From: an uncultured Clostridium sp.
Lineage (GTDB): Bacteria; Bacillota; Clostridia; TANB77; CAG-508
DNA length: 64,000 nucleotides
Direction: 5' to 3'
NCBI GenBank assembly: GCA_905213875.1
Contig: CAJMJN010000002.1
Location: 1 to 64,000 of the forward strand
Shown here in pieces: positions 1-8,028 of this stretch (the first letter of the stretch is position 1; the number at the start of each line of letters is the position of its first letter). Below the pieces are notes generated by a model. That model did no database searches. It had not been told where the DNA came from and worked only from the letters and a program-made list of their open reading frames with translations. The position numbers were made by a program, and so were the translations under genes.

Positions 1-442
1 AGAATCGTTATTTGCAATATAGGTGCTCAAAGTATTTATTTTAAATAATTTGTGACAAATGATTGACTAACCTACATTCTGCGATTGACTTTATTAAAAA
101 GCATAATTGTGATATAATAGATGAGAATTATTCAGAAAACATATATAAGGAAGTGATTTAAATGCAGAAAAAAGACATAAATGAAAATATAAATGAGTCA
201 GATAAGGTGTTTAGAAAAGTCGTACTATCATGATTGATTACGATTTATTTAAACCCACTAACAAACCCTTATAAATAAAGGACTTCCTCGATTTTATTTC
301 TTGCATGATTTTATCAAAAAACGGTTAAATTAATAAAAAAATGATCAAAATATAGTAATTTTGATATTATTTAAACTAGGAATTAGAGAGGTGATTACGA
401 CATTTAAACCCCATAATTAGAATAAGAAAGAAGGTGTAGTAA
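1..442. other. gene-poor stretch before the BRO gene
   Basis: No substantial gene is visible here. An extended -10 element (TGATATAAT, 110-118) precedes a short reading frame at 162-233 of 23 codons (MQKKDINENINESDK...), which has an AGGAAG ribosome site and then stops at TGA. It looks like the truncated head of a lost gene. A small hairpin with arms ATCAAAAT/ATTTTGAT lies at 344-365. The rest is AT-rich sequence without recognisable signals. Confidence 0.4.
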
Positions 443-1312
443 TTGAATAACAAATTAGAAACAATTTCAAATTTATTTGAAGATAAAGAGATAAGAAGTA
501 TTTGGGACAGTGAAAAAGAAGAATATTATTTTAGTGTAGTTGATATTATTGGAGCACTAACTAATGCTAATATTCCGAGAAATTATTGGAGTGATTTAAA
601 AAGAAAACTTTCAGTTGAAGGAAGTCAGTTGCACGAAGATATCGTGCAACTCAAAATGAAATCAAAAAAAGATGGGAAAAGCTATTTAACAGATACTTTA
701 GATACAAAAGGAGTTTTAAGACTTATTGAATCAGTTCCTAGTCCAAAAGCAGAGCCTTTTAAATTATGGTTAGCAAATCTTGGTAGTGAAAGAATAGATG
801 AAGTATTTGATCCTGAAATTGCAATAAATCGTGCAGTAAATTATTATCGTAATAAAGGTTATACAGATGAATGGATTAAGGCTAGATTAACAGGAATTGT
901 AGATAGATTTAAACTTACGGATATTTGGAAGGAAGGTGGCATAACCAAACCACTGGAATATGCAATGCTAACCAACGAAATCTACAAAGGTTGGTCTGGA
1001 ATGAAAGCTAGTGAATATAAAGAGTTAAAAGGTCTTCGAAAAGAGTCGTTAAGAGACAATATGACGGATATAGAAGTTGCTCTTACAAACATAGGAGAGA
1101 TTGCAACAAGAGACATAGCAAGAGGAGAACGCCCACAAGGATTAAAAGAAAATTTAAATGTAGCCAAAAGAGGCGGAGGAGTAGCAAAAGGAGCTAGAGA
1201 TTTATATGAAAAGGAAACAAAAAAGTCTGCTTTATCTAAATTGAATTCTTTAAATTATAAGTACATAGACGAAAAAATATTAGAATATAAGGGAGAAAAT
1301 AAAAATGAATAA
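443..1312 (+). CDS. BRO-N domain phage antirepressor-like protein
   Basis: This 289-residue protein begins with a BRO-N domain (about residues 10-120; note IRSIWDSEKEEYYFSVVDII and the later LDTKGVLRLIESVPSPKAEPFKLW). That domain is typical of phage antirepressors and DinD-like DNA-damage proteins, which bind DNA or a phage repressor. The C-terminal half is helical and charged (residues 130-289) and resembles BRO-family proteins in Firmicute mobile elements. The start is TTG at 443, following AAGAAGGTG. Its stop overlaps the ATG of the decayed small gene at 1305, which suggests a former operon. There are no other phage genes nearby, so this looks like a stray from a lost prophage or conjugative element. 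The family call is firm; its target is unknown. Confidence 0.75.
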   Translation: MNNKLETISNLFEDKEIRSIWDSEKEEYYFSVVDIIGALTNANIPRNYWSDLKRKLSVEGSQLHEDIVQLKMKSKKDGKSYLTDTLDTKGVLRLIESVPSPKAEPFKLWLANLGSERIDEVFDPEIAINRAVNYYRNKGYTDEWIKARLTGIVDRFKLTDIWKEGGITKPLEYAMLTNEIYKGWSGMKASEYKELKGLRKESLRDNMTDIEVALTNIGEIATRDIARGERPQGLKENLNVAKRGGGVAKGARDLYEKETKKSALSKLNSLNYKYIDEKILEYKGENKNE

Positions 1313-1584
1313 TAAATATAATGTAATATAACTTCAAGAAAAATTAGAAAAATGTAGAAACATGAAACTTGAAGATGTAACTTTAGATGATTGTGGATGA
1401 ATTAGGTTCTATAAAAATAGATAGAAGAAAACCAAGTGATGAGAGAATTTTGAATTTTTTAACAAAAATAAAAAATCCTTATATATTTAAAGTTAATGGT
1501 AGATTGGTAAGAATGAGATTTTCTGAAAACGGACCAACTGCAGATGAATGCTTAAGTAGAATGTTAGAAAACTTGTATAGATAA
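1305..1584 (+). pseudogene. decayed small accessory protein (DUF6870-like)
   Basis: An open frame at 1387-1584 encodes ELGSIKIDRRKPSDERI...NPYIFKVNGRLVRMRFSENGPTADECL, which resembles small proteins common in Clostridia mobile elements (the ...IKNPYxFxVG...V.FS..G.TLEECL pattern). Its natural N-terminus lies upstream: the frame from ATG 1305 reads MNNKYNVI, a TAA stop at 1329-1331, then LQEKLEKCRNMKLEDVTLDD, and closes at TGA 1398-1400. A nonsense change plus a frameshift near 1390-1400 therefore seems to have broken one gene of about 90 codons. The start overlaps the end of the BRO gene. The family assignment is from memory of the motif, so it is moderate. Confidence 0.5.
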
Positions 1585-1597
1585 AAGGGAGTAGTTT

Positions 1598-2323
1598 ATG
1601 ATGATAAGAGATTTTGTATATAATATGCCTATAATAATTTGTATTATGGGTTTGTTATCAATTTTTTTTGCATTAAAAAATAATTATAAAAAAATTAATA
1701 AATTAATAATTATTTTTAATACAATTAATATAATATATTTATTTGTAATATCTACATTAATACATAATTTGTTGCCAATAATTGTTAATTTAGGAATTAT
1801 AATAATATGGCTTATTTCAATAGTGGGAGGTATTTTATATATAATTTCTACAATTATTTGTATTGTTAAGAGAAAAAAATTAAAAGAAATTTTTGAAAAT
1901 AGAATGATTTTAAAAATGTTTATAATAATTATTTTAATTCCTGCTGTTGTTTTTATTTCTTTTTTATGTAAAGAAATATATTTAATAAATAATAGTGAAA
2001 TTATATTATCATACTACTCTAGTGGAAATGGTGGTTTTGGAGATTCAAATGATTTTGTATATGCAGTAAGTGATAAATATTGCAAAGAGATTAGTATTGA
2101 TGTAGATTTATCTTATGTATATTATAATAAGATGTTTTTACCAGATAAATTGATAGAAATAAATGAAAATGAATTGCATAATAAAGGAATTGAAGCAGTA
2201 ATAGAAAGAGAAAATAATAAAGAATATCTTTACATTTATAAGAACAAAAAGTTAATTCATAAGAGAAAATTAAATCAATCCTATTTTAATGTAGATTTAG
2301 AAGGTGTTTTCTATAATGAATAG
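1598..2323 (+). CDS. unknown multi-pass membrane protein
   Basis: This 241-residue protein is not recognised. Four hydrophobic segments fill residues 8-135 (for example IIICIMGLLSIFFAL, IIIFNTINIIYLFVIST, IIVNLGIIIIWLISIVGG and MFIIIILIPAVVFISFLC). They are followed by a polar C-terminal domain of about 100 residues with Tyr- and Asn-rich sequence (YYSSGNGGFGDSNDFVYAVSDKY). An AGGGAG site precedes ATG 1598. Codon use is even more A/T-biased than the housekeeping genes, and it sits in the accessory patch with the BRO gene. Topology suggests an extracytoplasmic or cytosolic tail on a membrane anchor; no function can be assigned. Confidence 0.6.
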   Translation: MMIRDFVYNMPIIICIMGLLSIFFALKNNYKKINKLIIIFNTINIIYLFVISTLIHNLLPIIVNLGIIIIWLISIVGGILYIISTIICIVKRKKLKEIFENRMILKMFIIIILIPAVVFISFLCKEIYLINNSEIILSYYSSGNGGFGDSNDFVYAVSDKYCKEISIDVDLSYVYYNKMFLPDKLIEINENELHNKGIEAVIERENNKEYLYIYKNKKLIHKRKLNQSYFNVDLEGVFYNE

Positions 2324-2509
2324 CAATTATATATAAAATAAGATATTATTAATTTTGTGAATAGTAATTAAAATTACCATATGACCATAATGGATTATAG
2401 TGAAATTTGATTATGATTTAATTAACCCTTAAATTATAAGCGAAAATGATAAAAAATACAAGAAATTTATGTTATATTTATATAAAATTGTACAAAAAGG
2501 AGTGATAAA

Positions 2510-3412
2510 ATGAACGAAAATAAAACTAATATTAATTGGTATCCAGGGCACATGGCAAAAACAATGAAACAAATAGAAGCAGACTTAAGAATTGTAGACA
2601 TAGTAATAGAATTGTTAGATGCTAGAATACCAATAGCTAGCCAAAACCCAGAAATAGCAAATAAAATAAAAAATAAGAAAAAATTAGTTGTATTAAATAA
2701 AGCAGATTTAGCAGATGAAAAAACAAATCAAAAATGGGTAAATTATTTTGAGAATCAAGGAATACCAGCAGTGCTAGTAGATTCAAACAGTGGAAAAGGA
2801 ATCGATAAATTCATAAAAAAAATTGAAGAAGTTATGCAAGAAATGCTAGAAGGGCAAGCAAGTAAAGGAAGAATAGGAAGAAAAATAAGGGCAATGATAC
2901 TTGGAATACCTAATGTTGGAAAATCTTCATTCATAAATAGAATATCAAAAAGAACAACTGCTGAAGTAGGAAATAAGCCAGGAGTAACAAAACAAAAACA
3001 ATGGATACGTATAAATGAAAAAATAGAATTATTAGACACTCCAGGAGTCTTGTGGCCTAAATTTGAAAGTGAAGATGTAGCGCTAAAATTGGCTTTTACA
3101 GGAACAATAAAAGAAACCGTATTGCAAAAAACAGAAATAGCATATCAATTAGTAAAATTTTTGTTAGAAAATTATAGAGAAAGATTAGCACAAAGATATG
3201 GCTTAAACTTAGAATATATACAAACAACACTAGAACAAGAACAACCAGAAAATTTTAATATATATGAAATAATGCTAGAAATAGGTAAAAAGAGAGGTTG
3301 CATAATTTCTGGTGGAAATATAGATGAGGAAAAAACAGCTAAAATAATTTTAGATGAATACAAAAATGGAAAATTTGGAAAAGTATCATTAGAACAACCA
3401 GATAAATTATAA
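2510..3412 (+). CDS. rbgA: ribosome biogenesis GTPase RbgA/YlqF
   Basis: This circularly permuted GTPase acts in a late step of 50S subunit assembly. NINWYPGHMAKT at the N-terminus is the family signature. The G motifs come in permuted order: G4 NKAD near residue 64, G1 GIPNVGKSS near 133, and G3 DTPG near 176. The C-terminal helical domain that contacts rRNA follows. The 300-residue length is close to the family norm. Start ATG 2510 follows AAAAGGAGTG. It is followed after about 40 bases by the mini-RNase III gene, so the two likely act together in ribosome and 23S rRNA maturation. Confidence 0.95.
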   Translation: MNENKTNINWYPGHMAKTMKQIEADLRIVDIVIELLDARIPIASQNPEIANKIKNKKKLVVLNKADLADEKTNQKWVNYFENQGIPAVLVDSNSGKGIDKFIKKIEEVMQEMLEGQASKGRIGRKIRAMILGIPNVGKSSFINRISKRTTAEVGNKPGVTKQKQWIRINEKIELLDTPGVLWPKFESEDVALKLAFTGTIKETVLQKTEIAYQLVKFLLENYRERLAQRYGLNLEYIQTTLEQEQPENFNIYEIMLEIGKKRGCIISGGNIDEEKTAKIILDEYKNGKFGKVSLEQPDKL

Positions 3413-3453
3413 AAAATTAGTTATAATGAAATTAGATAAAGGAGGGACAAATA

Positions 3454-3858
3454 TTGGTAGAATTAATAAACAGAAATAAAGAAGAAACAGATGTAAACTT
3501 AATGTCACCTTTAACTTGGGCATACATAGGTGATTGCGTATATGAATTATACATAAGAAGTGAACTAGTAAATAAAACAAAATTGAAACCACATAAATTA
3601 CATATAGCTTCAATTCAATACGTGAAAGCAGAAAAACAAGCAGAAATTTTGCATAATATTTATGATGATTTAACAGATGAAGAAAAAGATATAGTACGTA
3701 GAGGAAGAAATTCGGAAAATCATCATCTACCCAAAAATTGTAGTGTGGAAAATTATGCATATTCAACAGCCTTTGAAGCCTTGATAGGATATTTATATTT
3801 AACTAGAAAAGATGAGCGATTAAAAGAAATACTTGAACAAATAGAAGTAAATATTTGA
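3454..3858 (+). CDS. mrnC: mini-ribonuclease III (23S rRNA maturation)
   Basis: MrnC is a dimeric RNase III-type endonuclease without a double-stranded RNA-binding domain that trims 23S rRNA precursors in Firmicutes. LTWAYIGDCVYELYIRSEL carries the RNase III signature with its catalytic Asp. KLHIASIQYVKAEKQAEIL and VRRGRNSENHHLPKN are family motifs, as is the second acidic motif in ALIGYLYL. The 134-residue length is typical. The start is TTG 3454 with AAAGGAGG eight bases upstream. It follows rbgA on the same strand and ends in TGA. Confidence 0.93.
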   Translation: MVELINRNKEETDVNLMSPLTWAYIGDCVYELYIRSELVNKTKLKPHKLHIASIQYVKAEKQAEILHNIYDDLTDEEKDIVRRGRNSENHHLPKNCSVENYAYSTAFEALIGYLYLTRKDERLKEILEQIEVNI

Positions 3859-3951
3859 TAATATTATGTAAATATGATATAATGGTTGTGCATCATTGTA
3901 CAAATTTATCTTTGCATGTTTGCAAAGACACTAAGGAAAAGGAGAACAAAA

Positions 3952-4527
3952 ATGAAAGAAAACAAAAAAACACAGCAAAAATACGAAAGATACGAAGATA
4001 CTATAATGATTATGCGGCAATTGTTTGGCACTAGGTTAACAAGTAGACCAGGATATATCCTCTTACAAGATGTTATATATAAACATTTGAAAGAGAACGG
4101 AAAAATGTCAGTGGAAAAACTGGTTAAATGGGCAGGGAAACATTTTGTTTTTTCAATGTCCAAGGATATGGCATATGAAAGGATTGAAGAATTTCTAGAA
4201 ACCCAAAAGGATATTTCAGATTCAATGGAAAAAGAAATAGAAAAGGTTTTAAAAGAGGCAGAAAGTATTTATTACAGAAAAAAGATGTATGCCTCAGTAG
4301 TAAATGCTCTTGATAAACCAGGGGAAGATTTTACCGAGGATGATCAACAGTTAATAATCAAGTTGCTTTTTGAGTTAAAGAAAGGAATTAATTTAGAGGA
4401 AGCTATTATAAAAGTGGCAAACGAAGAATTGCCAAAAGATGAAAATCCAGAAGAAAAAATCAAAGAAATAATAAAAGTAAGTTTTGATAGTGAAGAAGGT
4501 CTTTTGGATTTTCTAAAAACAATTTAA
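3952..4527 (+). CDS. unknown charged helical protein
   Basis: This 191-residue soluble protein is not recognised. ATG 3952 is chosen because AAGGAG lies just upstream; a longer frame to 3886 would lack a ribosome site and overlap the probable promoter (TATGATATAATGG near 3873-3885). The protein is strongly helical and acidic/basic. It has a central region (IYKHLKENGKMSVEKLVKWAGKHF) that could be a winged-helix-like segment and a C-terminal amphipathic part ending SFDSEEGLLDFLKTI. It has no membrane segment or signal peptide. It stands alone between mrnC and tRNA-Glu, with its own promoter and a weak hairpin after the stop. Confidence 0.6.
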   Translation: MKENKKTQQKYERYEDTIMIMRQLFGTRLTSRPGYILLQDVIYKHLKENGKMSVEKLVKWAGKHFVFSMSKDMAYERIEEFLETQKDISDSMEKEIEKVLKEAESIYYRKKMYASVVNALDKPGEDFTEDDQQLIIKLLFELKKGINLEEAIIKVANEELPKDENPEEKIKEIIKVSFDSEEGLLDFLKTI

Positions 4528-4533
4528 AAGTAT

Positions 4534-4559
4534 GGAGTCTGATATTATTATCAGGCTCC
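4534..4559 (+). terminator. weak hairpin after the 3952 gene
   Basis: The arms GGAGTCTGATA and TATCAGGCTCC pair around TTAT, with one G-T pair. No good T-run follows, so termination is only probable. Confidence 0.4.
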
Positions 4560-4626
4560 TACTAATGTTATAAATACTCTCTTTTGTCCTGTAATAGATT
4601 TTTAATTTTGAAATCATGAAAAATGC

Positions 4627-4655
4627 TTGACGAACCAATAAAAAAATGATATAAA
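4627..4655 (+). promoter_or_regulatory. sigma-A promoter of tRNA-Glu
   Basis: TTGACG (4627-4632) and TATAAA (4650-4655) are separated by 17 bases, ending 18 bases before the mature tRNA start. Confidence 0.7.
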
Positions 4656-4673
4656 TATTTAAGTGTAAAGTAT

Positions 4674-4748
4674 GGCCCGTTGGTCAAGCGGCTAAGACGC
4701 CACCCTCTCAAGGTGGAATCATGGGTTCGATTCCCGTACGGGTCACCA
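4674..4748 (+). tRNA. tRNA-Glu (CTC)
   Basis: This is a full cloverleaf. The acceptor stem is GGCCCGT/ACGGGTC, the anticodon stem is CCACC/GGTGG with loop CTCTCAA (anticodon CTC), and the T arm is ATGGG TTCGATT CCCGT. Discriminator A is followed by encoded CCA at 4746-4748. It reads GAG codons. Confidence 0.93.
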
Positions 4749-4764
4749 TATATAAAATGTATAA

Positions 4765-4850
4765 TTAAAAGGGAGTAGCTTAAAAAATTACTAATCAACA
4801 AGCTCGATACCTATTAAGGTTCTGGTTAGTAAGCTATTAATAGTAAGCAA
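4765..4850 (+). ncRNA. yybP-ykoY (Mn2+) riboswitch aptamer, probable
   Basis: The leader has AAAAGGGAGTAGCTT, then GCTCGATACC...GGTTCTGGTTAGTAAGC and GCAAGAC. This matches my recollection of the yybP-ykoY class, which binds Mn2+ and opens transcription of metal exporters. It sits right before a P2A cation ATPase, a classical yybP-ykoY target, and the aptamer's last bases merge with a strong intrinsic terminator, which fits an on-switch by antitermination. It begins 17 bases after tRNA-Glu, so it may be co-transcribed from the tRNA promoter. A covariance search against RF00080 would settle it. Confidence 0.75.
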
Positions 4851-4896
4851 GACTTTTAAAAGGAAAATTAAAAATCCTTTTAAAAGTCTTTTTTGA
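4849..4896 (+). terminator. riboswitch expression-platform terminator
   Basis: Near-perfect arms AAGACTTTTAAAAGGA and TCCTTTTAAAAGTCTT are followed by TTTT. The hairpin shares its 5' arm with the 3' end of the Mn2+ aptamer, so ligand binding could decide between readthrough and termination before the ATPase gene. Confidence 0.85.
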
Positions 4897-4968
4897 TATA
4901 AATAAAATTTTAAAATATGAATAAAAAATATTTTAAAGAAAAAAATAATTTTAAGGAGTGGTTAAAAA

Positions 4969-7695
4969 TTGGAAGAAAGCAAATGGTTTAATAAAAGTAT
5001 TGAAGAAGCAGAAAAAATATTAGAAACAAACATTCAAAATGGATTAACAGAAAATGATGTAAAAACAAAAAGAGAAAAGTATGGATTAAATATGTTAAAG
5101 GCTAAAAAGAAAGCGTCACTATTACAAAGATTTATTGAACAATTCAAAGATTTTTCAATAATAGTACTAATAATTGCAGCAATAGTATCAGGATTTGTTG
5201 GAATATCACAAGGAGAAGGAATGACAGACACAATAATAATTTTAATTGTTGTACTTGCAAATGCAATAATAGGAATAGCACAAGAATCTAAAGCAGAAAA
5301 ATCATTAGAAGCATTACAAAAATTAACAGATCACGCGTCAAAAGTAATAAGAGATGGAAAAATCAAAGTAATTCCAGCAAAAGAATTAGTACCAGGAGAT
5401 ATTGTTGTACTAGATACAGGTGATTATATACCAGCGGATTTAAGAGTAATAGAAGCTGTGAATTTAAAGGCACAAGAATCATCATTAACAGGAGAATCAG
5501 TACCAGTAGAAAAAACGACTAAAACGATAGAAAAAACAGACGTTGGAATAGGTGACAGAACAAATATGTTATTTTCATCAAGTTTAGTAACATATGGTAG
5601 AGGAAAAGGAATTGTTGTTCAAACAGGAATGAACACAGAAGTTGGAAAAATAGCAGGAATGCTTGATAACACAGAAAAACAAATAACACCACTTCAAGAA
5701 AAATTAAATAAATTAGGAAAAACCTTAGGAATAGCAGCATTAGCAATATGTGCATTTATATTTATAATAGGATTAATACAAGGAAAAGAACCAATCAATA
5801 TGTTTATGACAGCAGTTTCACTAGCAGTAGCAGCTATACCAGAAGGGCTAGTTGCTGTATCAACAATAGTTTTAGCAATAGGTGTACAAAAAATGGTAAA
5901 GAAAAATGCTATTGTAAAAAAATTACCAGCAGTTGAAACATTGGGGAGTGCAACAGTAATATGTTCAGACAAAACAGGGACATTAACACAAAACAAAATG
6001 ACAGTAGAAAAAATATTTATAAATGGCGAAACTAAAGAACTAGCAGAATACAAAGAAAATATAAATGAGGACTTGAAAAAACTAATTTTCGCAAATATGT
6101 TATGTAATGACACAAAAATATCAACAGATGGAAAATTGACAGGAGACCCTACAGAAACAGCATTGGTAGATATGGCGTTCAAGCTAGACTTTGACCCAAG
6201 TGTGTATGATAGAATGCCACGTATACAAGAAATCCCATTCGATTCTGATAGAAAATTAATGACAACTGTAAATGAGGTAAATGGTAAATACATTGTTTAC
6301 ACAAAAGGTGGAATGGATGAGCTAATAGGTATTTGCAATAGTTATATATTAAATGGTGAAATAGAAAACAATATAGAAGAATATAAAAATATAATTACAA
6401 AAAATAATGAGCAAATGGCAAAAGAGGCCTTAAGAGTTTTAGCTTGTGCATATAAAGAAATAGACCATAAACCAACAAAAGAAGATATGAAAAATATTGA
6501 AAAAGACTTAATATTTGTTGGAATGGTAGGAATGATAGACCCACCAAGAGAAGAGGCAAAAATAGCTGTAGAAAAATGTAAAACAGCTGGAATAAAAACA
6601 GTAATGATAACAGGTGACCACAAAATTACTGCAACAGCAATTGCTAAAAAATTAGGTATATTAGAAAATGAAAATGAAGCAATAACAGGTGCCGATTTAG
6701 AAAAAATGACAGATGAAGAGCTAGAAAAAAATGTCAGAAAATATTCAGTGTATGCAAGAGTATCTCCAGAACATAAAGTAAGAATAGTTAAAGCTTGGCA
6801 AAAAAATGGAGAAATAGTTGCAATGACAGGTGATGGAGTAAATGATAGTCCAGCATTAAAAACAGCTAATATAGGATGTGCAATGGGAGTTGTAGGAACA
6901 GATGTAGCAAAAGAAGCGGCAGATGTAATACTTACAGATGATAATTTTGCAACAATAGTTTCAGCGGTTGAAGAAGGAAGACGTATTTATGACAACATTT
7001 TAAAAGTAATTCAATTTTTATTATCAAGTAATGTAGGAGAAGTAATTGTATTATTTTTGGCAACTTTACTTACACCATTTTTTGCAAAATGGTTTGGAAT
7101 AACAGACGTTGCTCATTTAGAAATATTACTACCAATTCACATATTATGGATAAACTTGGTAACAGATTCTTTACCAGCTTTAGCACTAGCATTTGACCCT
7201 GCAAATGAAGGAATAATGAAAAGAAAACCAGCAAAACCTGGAAAGGGAGTATTTACAAAAGGAATGACGTGGAGAGTTATATACCAAGGAGTAATGATAG
7301 GATTACTTACACTTGTAGCATTTATGATAGGTTTAGCAACAACAAAAGAACCGATAAATGGATTATCATTAGATGAATCTAAAATAGAGGTTGGCCAAAC
7401 AATGGCATTTATAACACTTGCAATGTCTGAATTAGTGCATGTATTTAATATTAGAGATAATAAAAAATCTATTTTTAAAACAAAAATATTTAATAATAGT
7501 AAATTAATTTGGGCAATATTAGCATCAGCAGCATTAATGTTTGTAATATTAGTTATACCAGCATTAAGACACATATTTAGTATTCCAATATTACCAACAG
7601 GAAATATATTAGAATTAGTATTATTAGTCTTTGCACCAATAGTAATTGTGGAAATATTTAAATTATTGAAAATAAATACAGCAAAAGAGGAATAA
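4969..7695 (+). CDS. P2A-type cation-transporting ATPase (Ca2+/Mn2+)
   Basis: This 908-residue P-type ATPase exports divalent cations across the plasma membrane. Visible parts are the N-terminal cation-ATPase domain, the TGES actuator loop near residue 174, TM4 PEGL near 289 with acidic ligand E, phosphorylation site DKTGTLT near 333, KGGMDE in the nucleotide domain, hinge GDGVNDSPALK near 621, and TM6 NLVTDSLPA near 728 with N and D ligands. These ligands fit SERCA/PMR1-type Ca2+ or Mn2+ pumps rather than copper or potassium pumps. The start is TTG 4969 with AAGGAG 10 bases upstream. The Mn2+-type riboswitch in front suggests that Mn2+ efflux is its main job, which is an inference. Confidence 0.93.
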   Translation: MEESKWFNKSIEEAEKILETNIQNGLTENDVKTKREKYGLNMLKAKKKASLLQRFIEQFKDFSIIVLIIAAIVSGFVGISQGEGMTDTIIILIVVLANAIIGIAQESKAEKSLEALQKLTDHASKVIRDGKIKVIPAKELVPGDIVVLDTGDYIPADLRVIEAVNLKAQESSLTGESVPVEKTTKTIEKTDVGIGDRTNMLFSSSLVTYGRGKGIVVQTGMNTEVGKIAGMLDNTEKQITPLQEKLNKLGKTLGIAALAICAFIFIIGLIQGKEPINMFMTAVSLAVAAIPEGLVAVSTIVLAIGVQKMVKKNAIVKKLPAVETLGSATVICSDKTGTLTQNKMTVEKIFINGETKELAEYKENINEDLKKLIFANMLCNDTKISTDGKLTGDPTETALVDMAFKLDFDPSVYDRMPRIQEIPFDSDRKLMTTVNEVNGKYIVYTKGGMDELIGICNSYILNGEIENNIEEYKNIITKNNEQMAKEALRVLACAYKEIDHKPTKEDMKNIEKDLIFVGMVGMIDPPREEAKIAVEKCKTAGIKTVMITGDHKITATAIAKKLGILENENEAITGADLEKMTDEELEKNVRKYSVYARVSPEHKVRIVKAWQKNGEIVAMTGDGVNDSPALKTANIGCAMGVVGTDVAKEAADVILTDDNFATIVSAVEEGRRIYDNILKVIQFLLSSNVGEVIVLFLATLLTPFFAKWFGITDVAHLEILLPIHILWINLVTDSLPALALAFDPANEGIMKRKPAKPGKGVFTKGMTWRVIYQGVMIGLLTLVAFMIGLATTKEPINGLSLDESKIEVGQTMAFITLAMSELVHVFNIRDNKKSIFKTKIFNNSKLIWAILASAALMFVILVIPALRHIFSIPILPTGNILELVLLVFAPIVIVEIFKLLKINTAKEE

Positions 7696-7717
7696 AGAAA
7701 TAAAAATACTTGCATAG

Positions 7718-7866
7718 CTAAAAAATCAATATATATTATTTTATGCAATGCCGCGTAAGCGACCAAACGAGCTATGCGAGTGCGATTGGAGCAACCTACA
7801 AGAATTTGGAAAATTGTAAGGTTGCGACACACAAGGCATAAAGAAAATAATATATATTGATTTTTA
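7718..7866. repeat. long imperfect palindrome with nested hairpin
   Basis: The arms at 7718-7747 and 7836-7866 are inverted copies, differing only by a one-base and a four-base gap (CTAAAAAATCAATATATATT against its complement). Inside is a second hairpin, GCAACCTACAA/TTGTAAGGTTGC, at about 7792-7828, plus GC-richer sequence (GCCGCGTAAGCGACC). It is too large for a simple terminator and has no open frame. Compare the palindromes at 55954-56079 and 59279-59475. Confidence 0.8.
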
Positions 7867-7890
7867 GTAAAAGTAGTATATATGTATCTA

Positions 7891-7931
7891 AATAAGCAAG
7901 AGAAAACTTAAATAAAGCTCTCTTGCTTATT
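7891..7931. terminator. strong hairpin between ATPase and metG
   Basis: Thirteen-base arms AATAAGCAAGAGA and TCTCTTGCTTATT enclose a short AT loop. The T-run is weak, so it may act as a terminator or an mRNA end-protection structure. Confidence 0.6.
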
Positions 7932-8028
7932 GATATTTATGACAAAAAGTGATAAAATGAGCGAAGAAAAAATAAACAAAATATACACAATAATAATAAA
8001 TTCACATATTTAATAATAGGGGGATAAA

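Noticed and set aside
5519..6293. Long minus-strand frames inside the ATPase and other genes
   Set aside because: They are shadows of A-rich coding strands, lack ribosome sites and encode low-complexity Phe/Leu/Ile-rich sequence.
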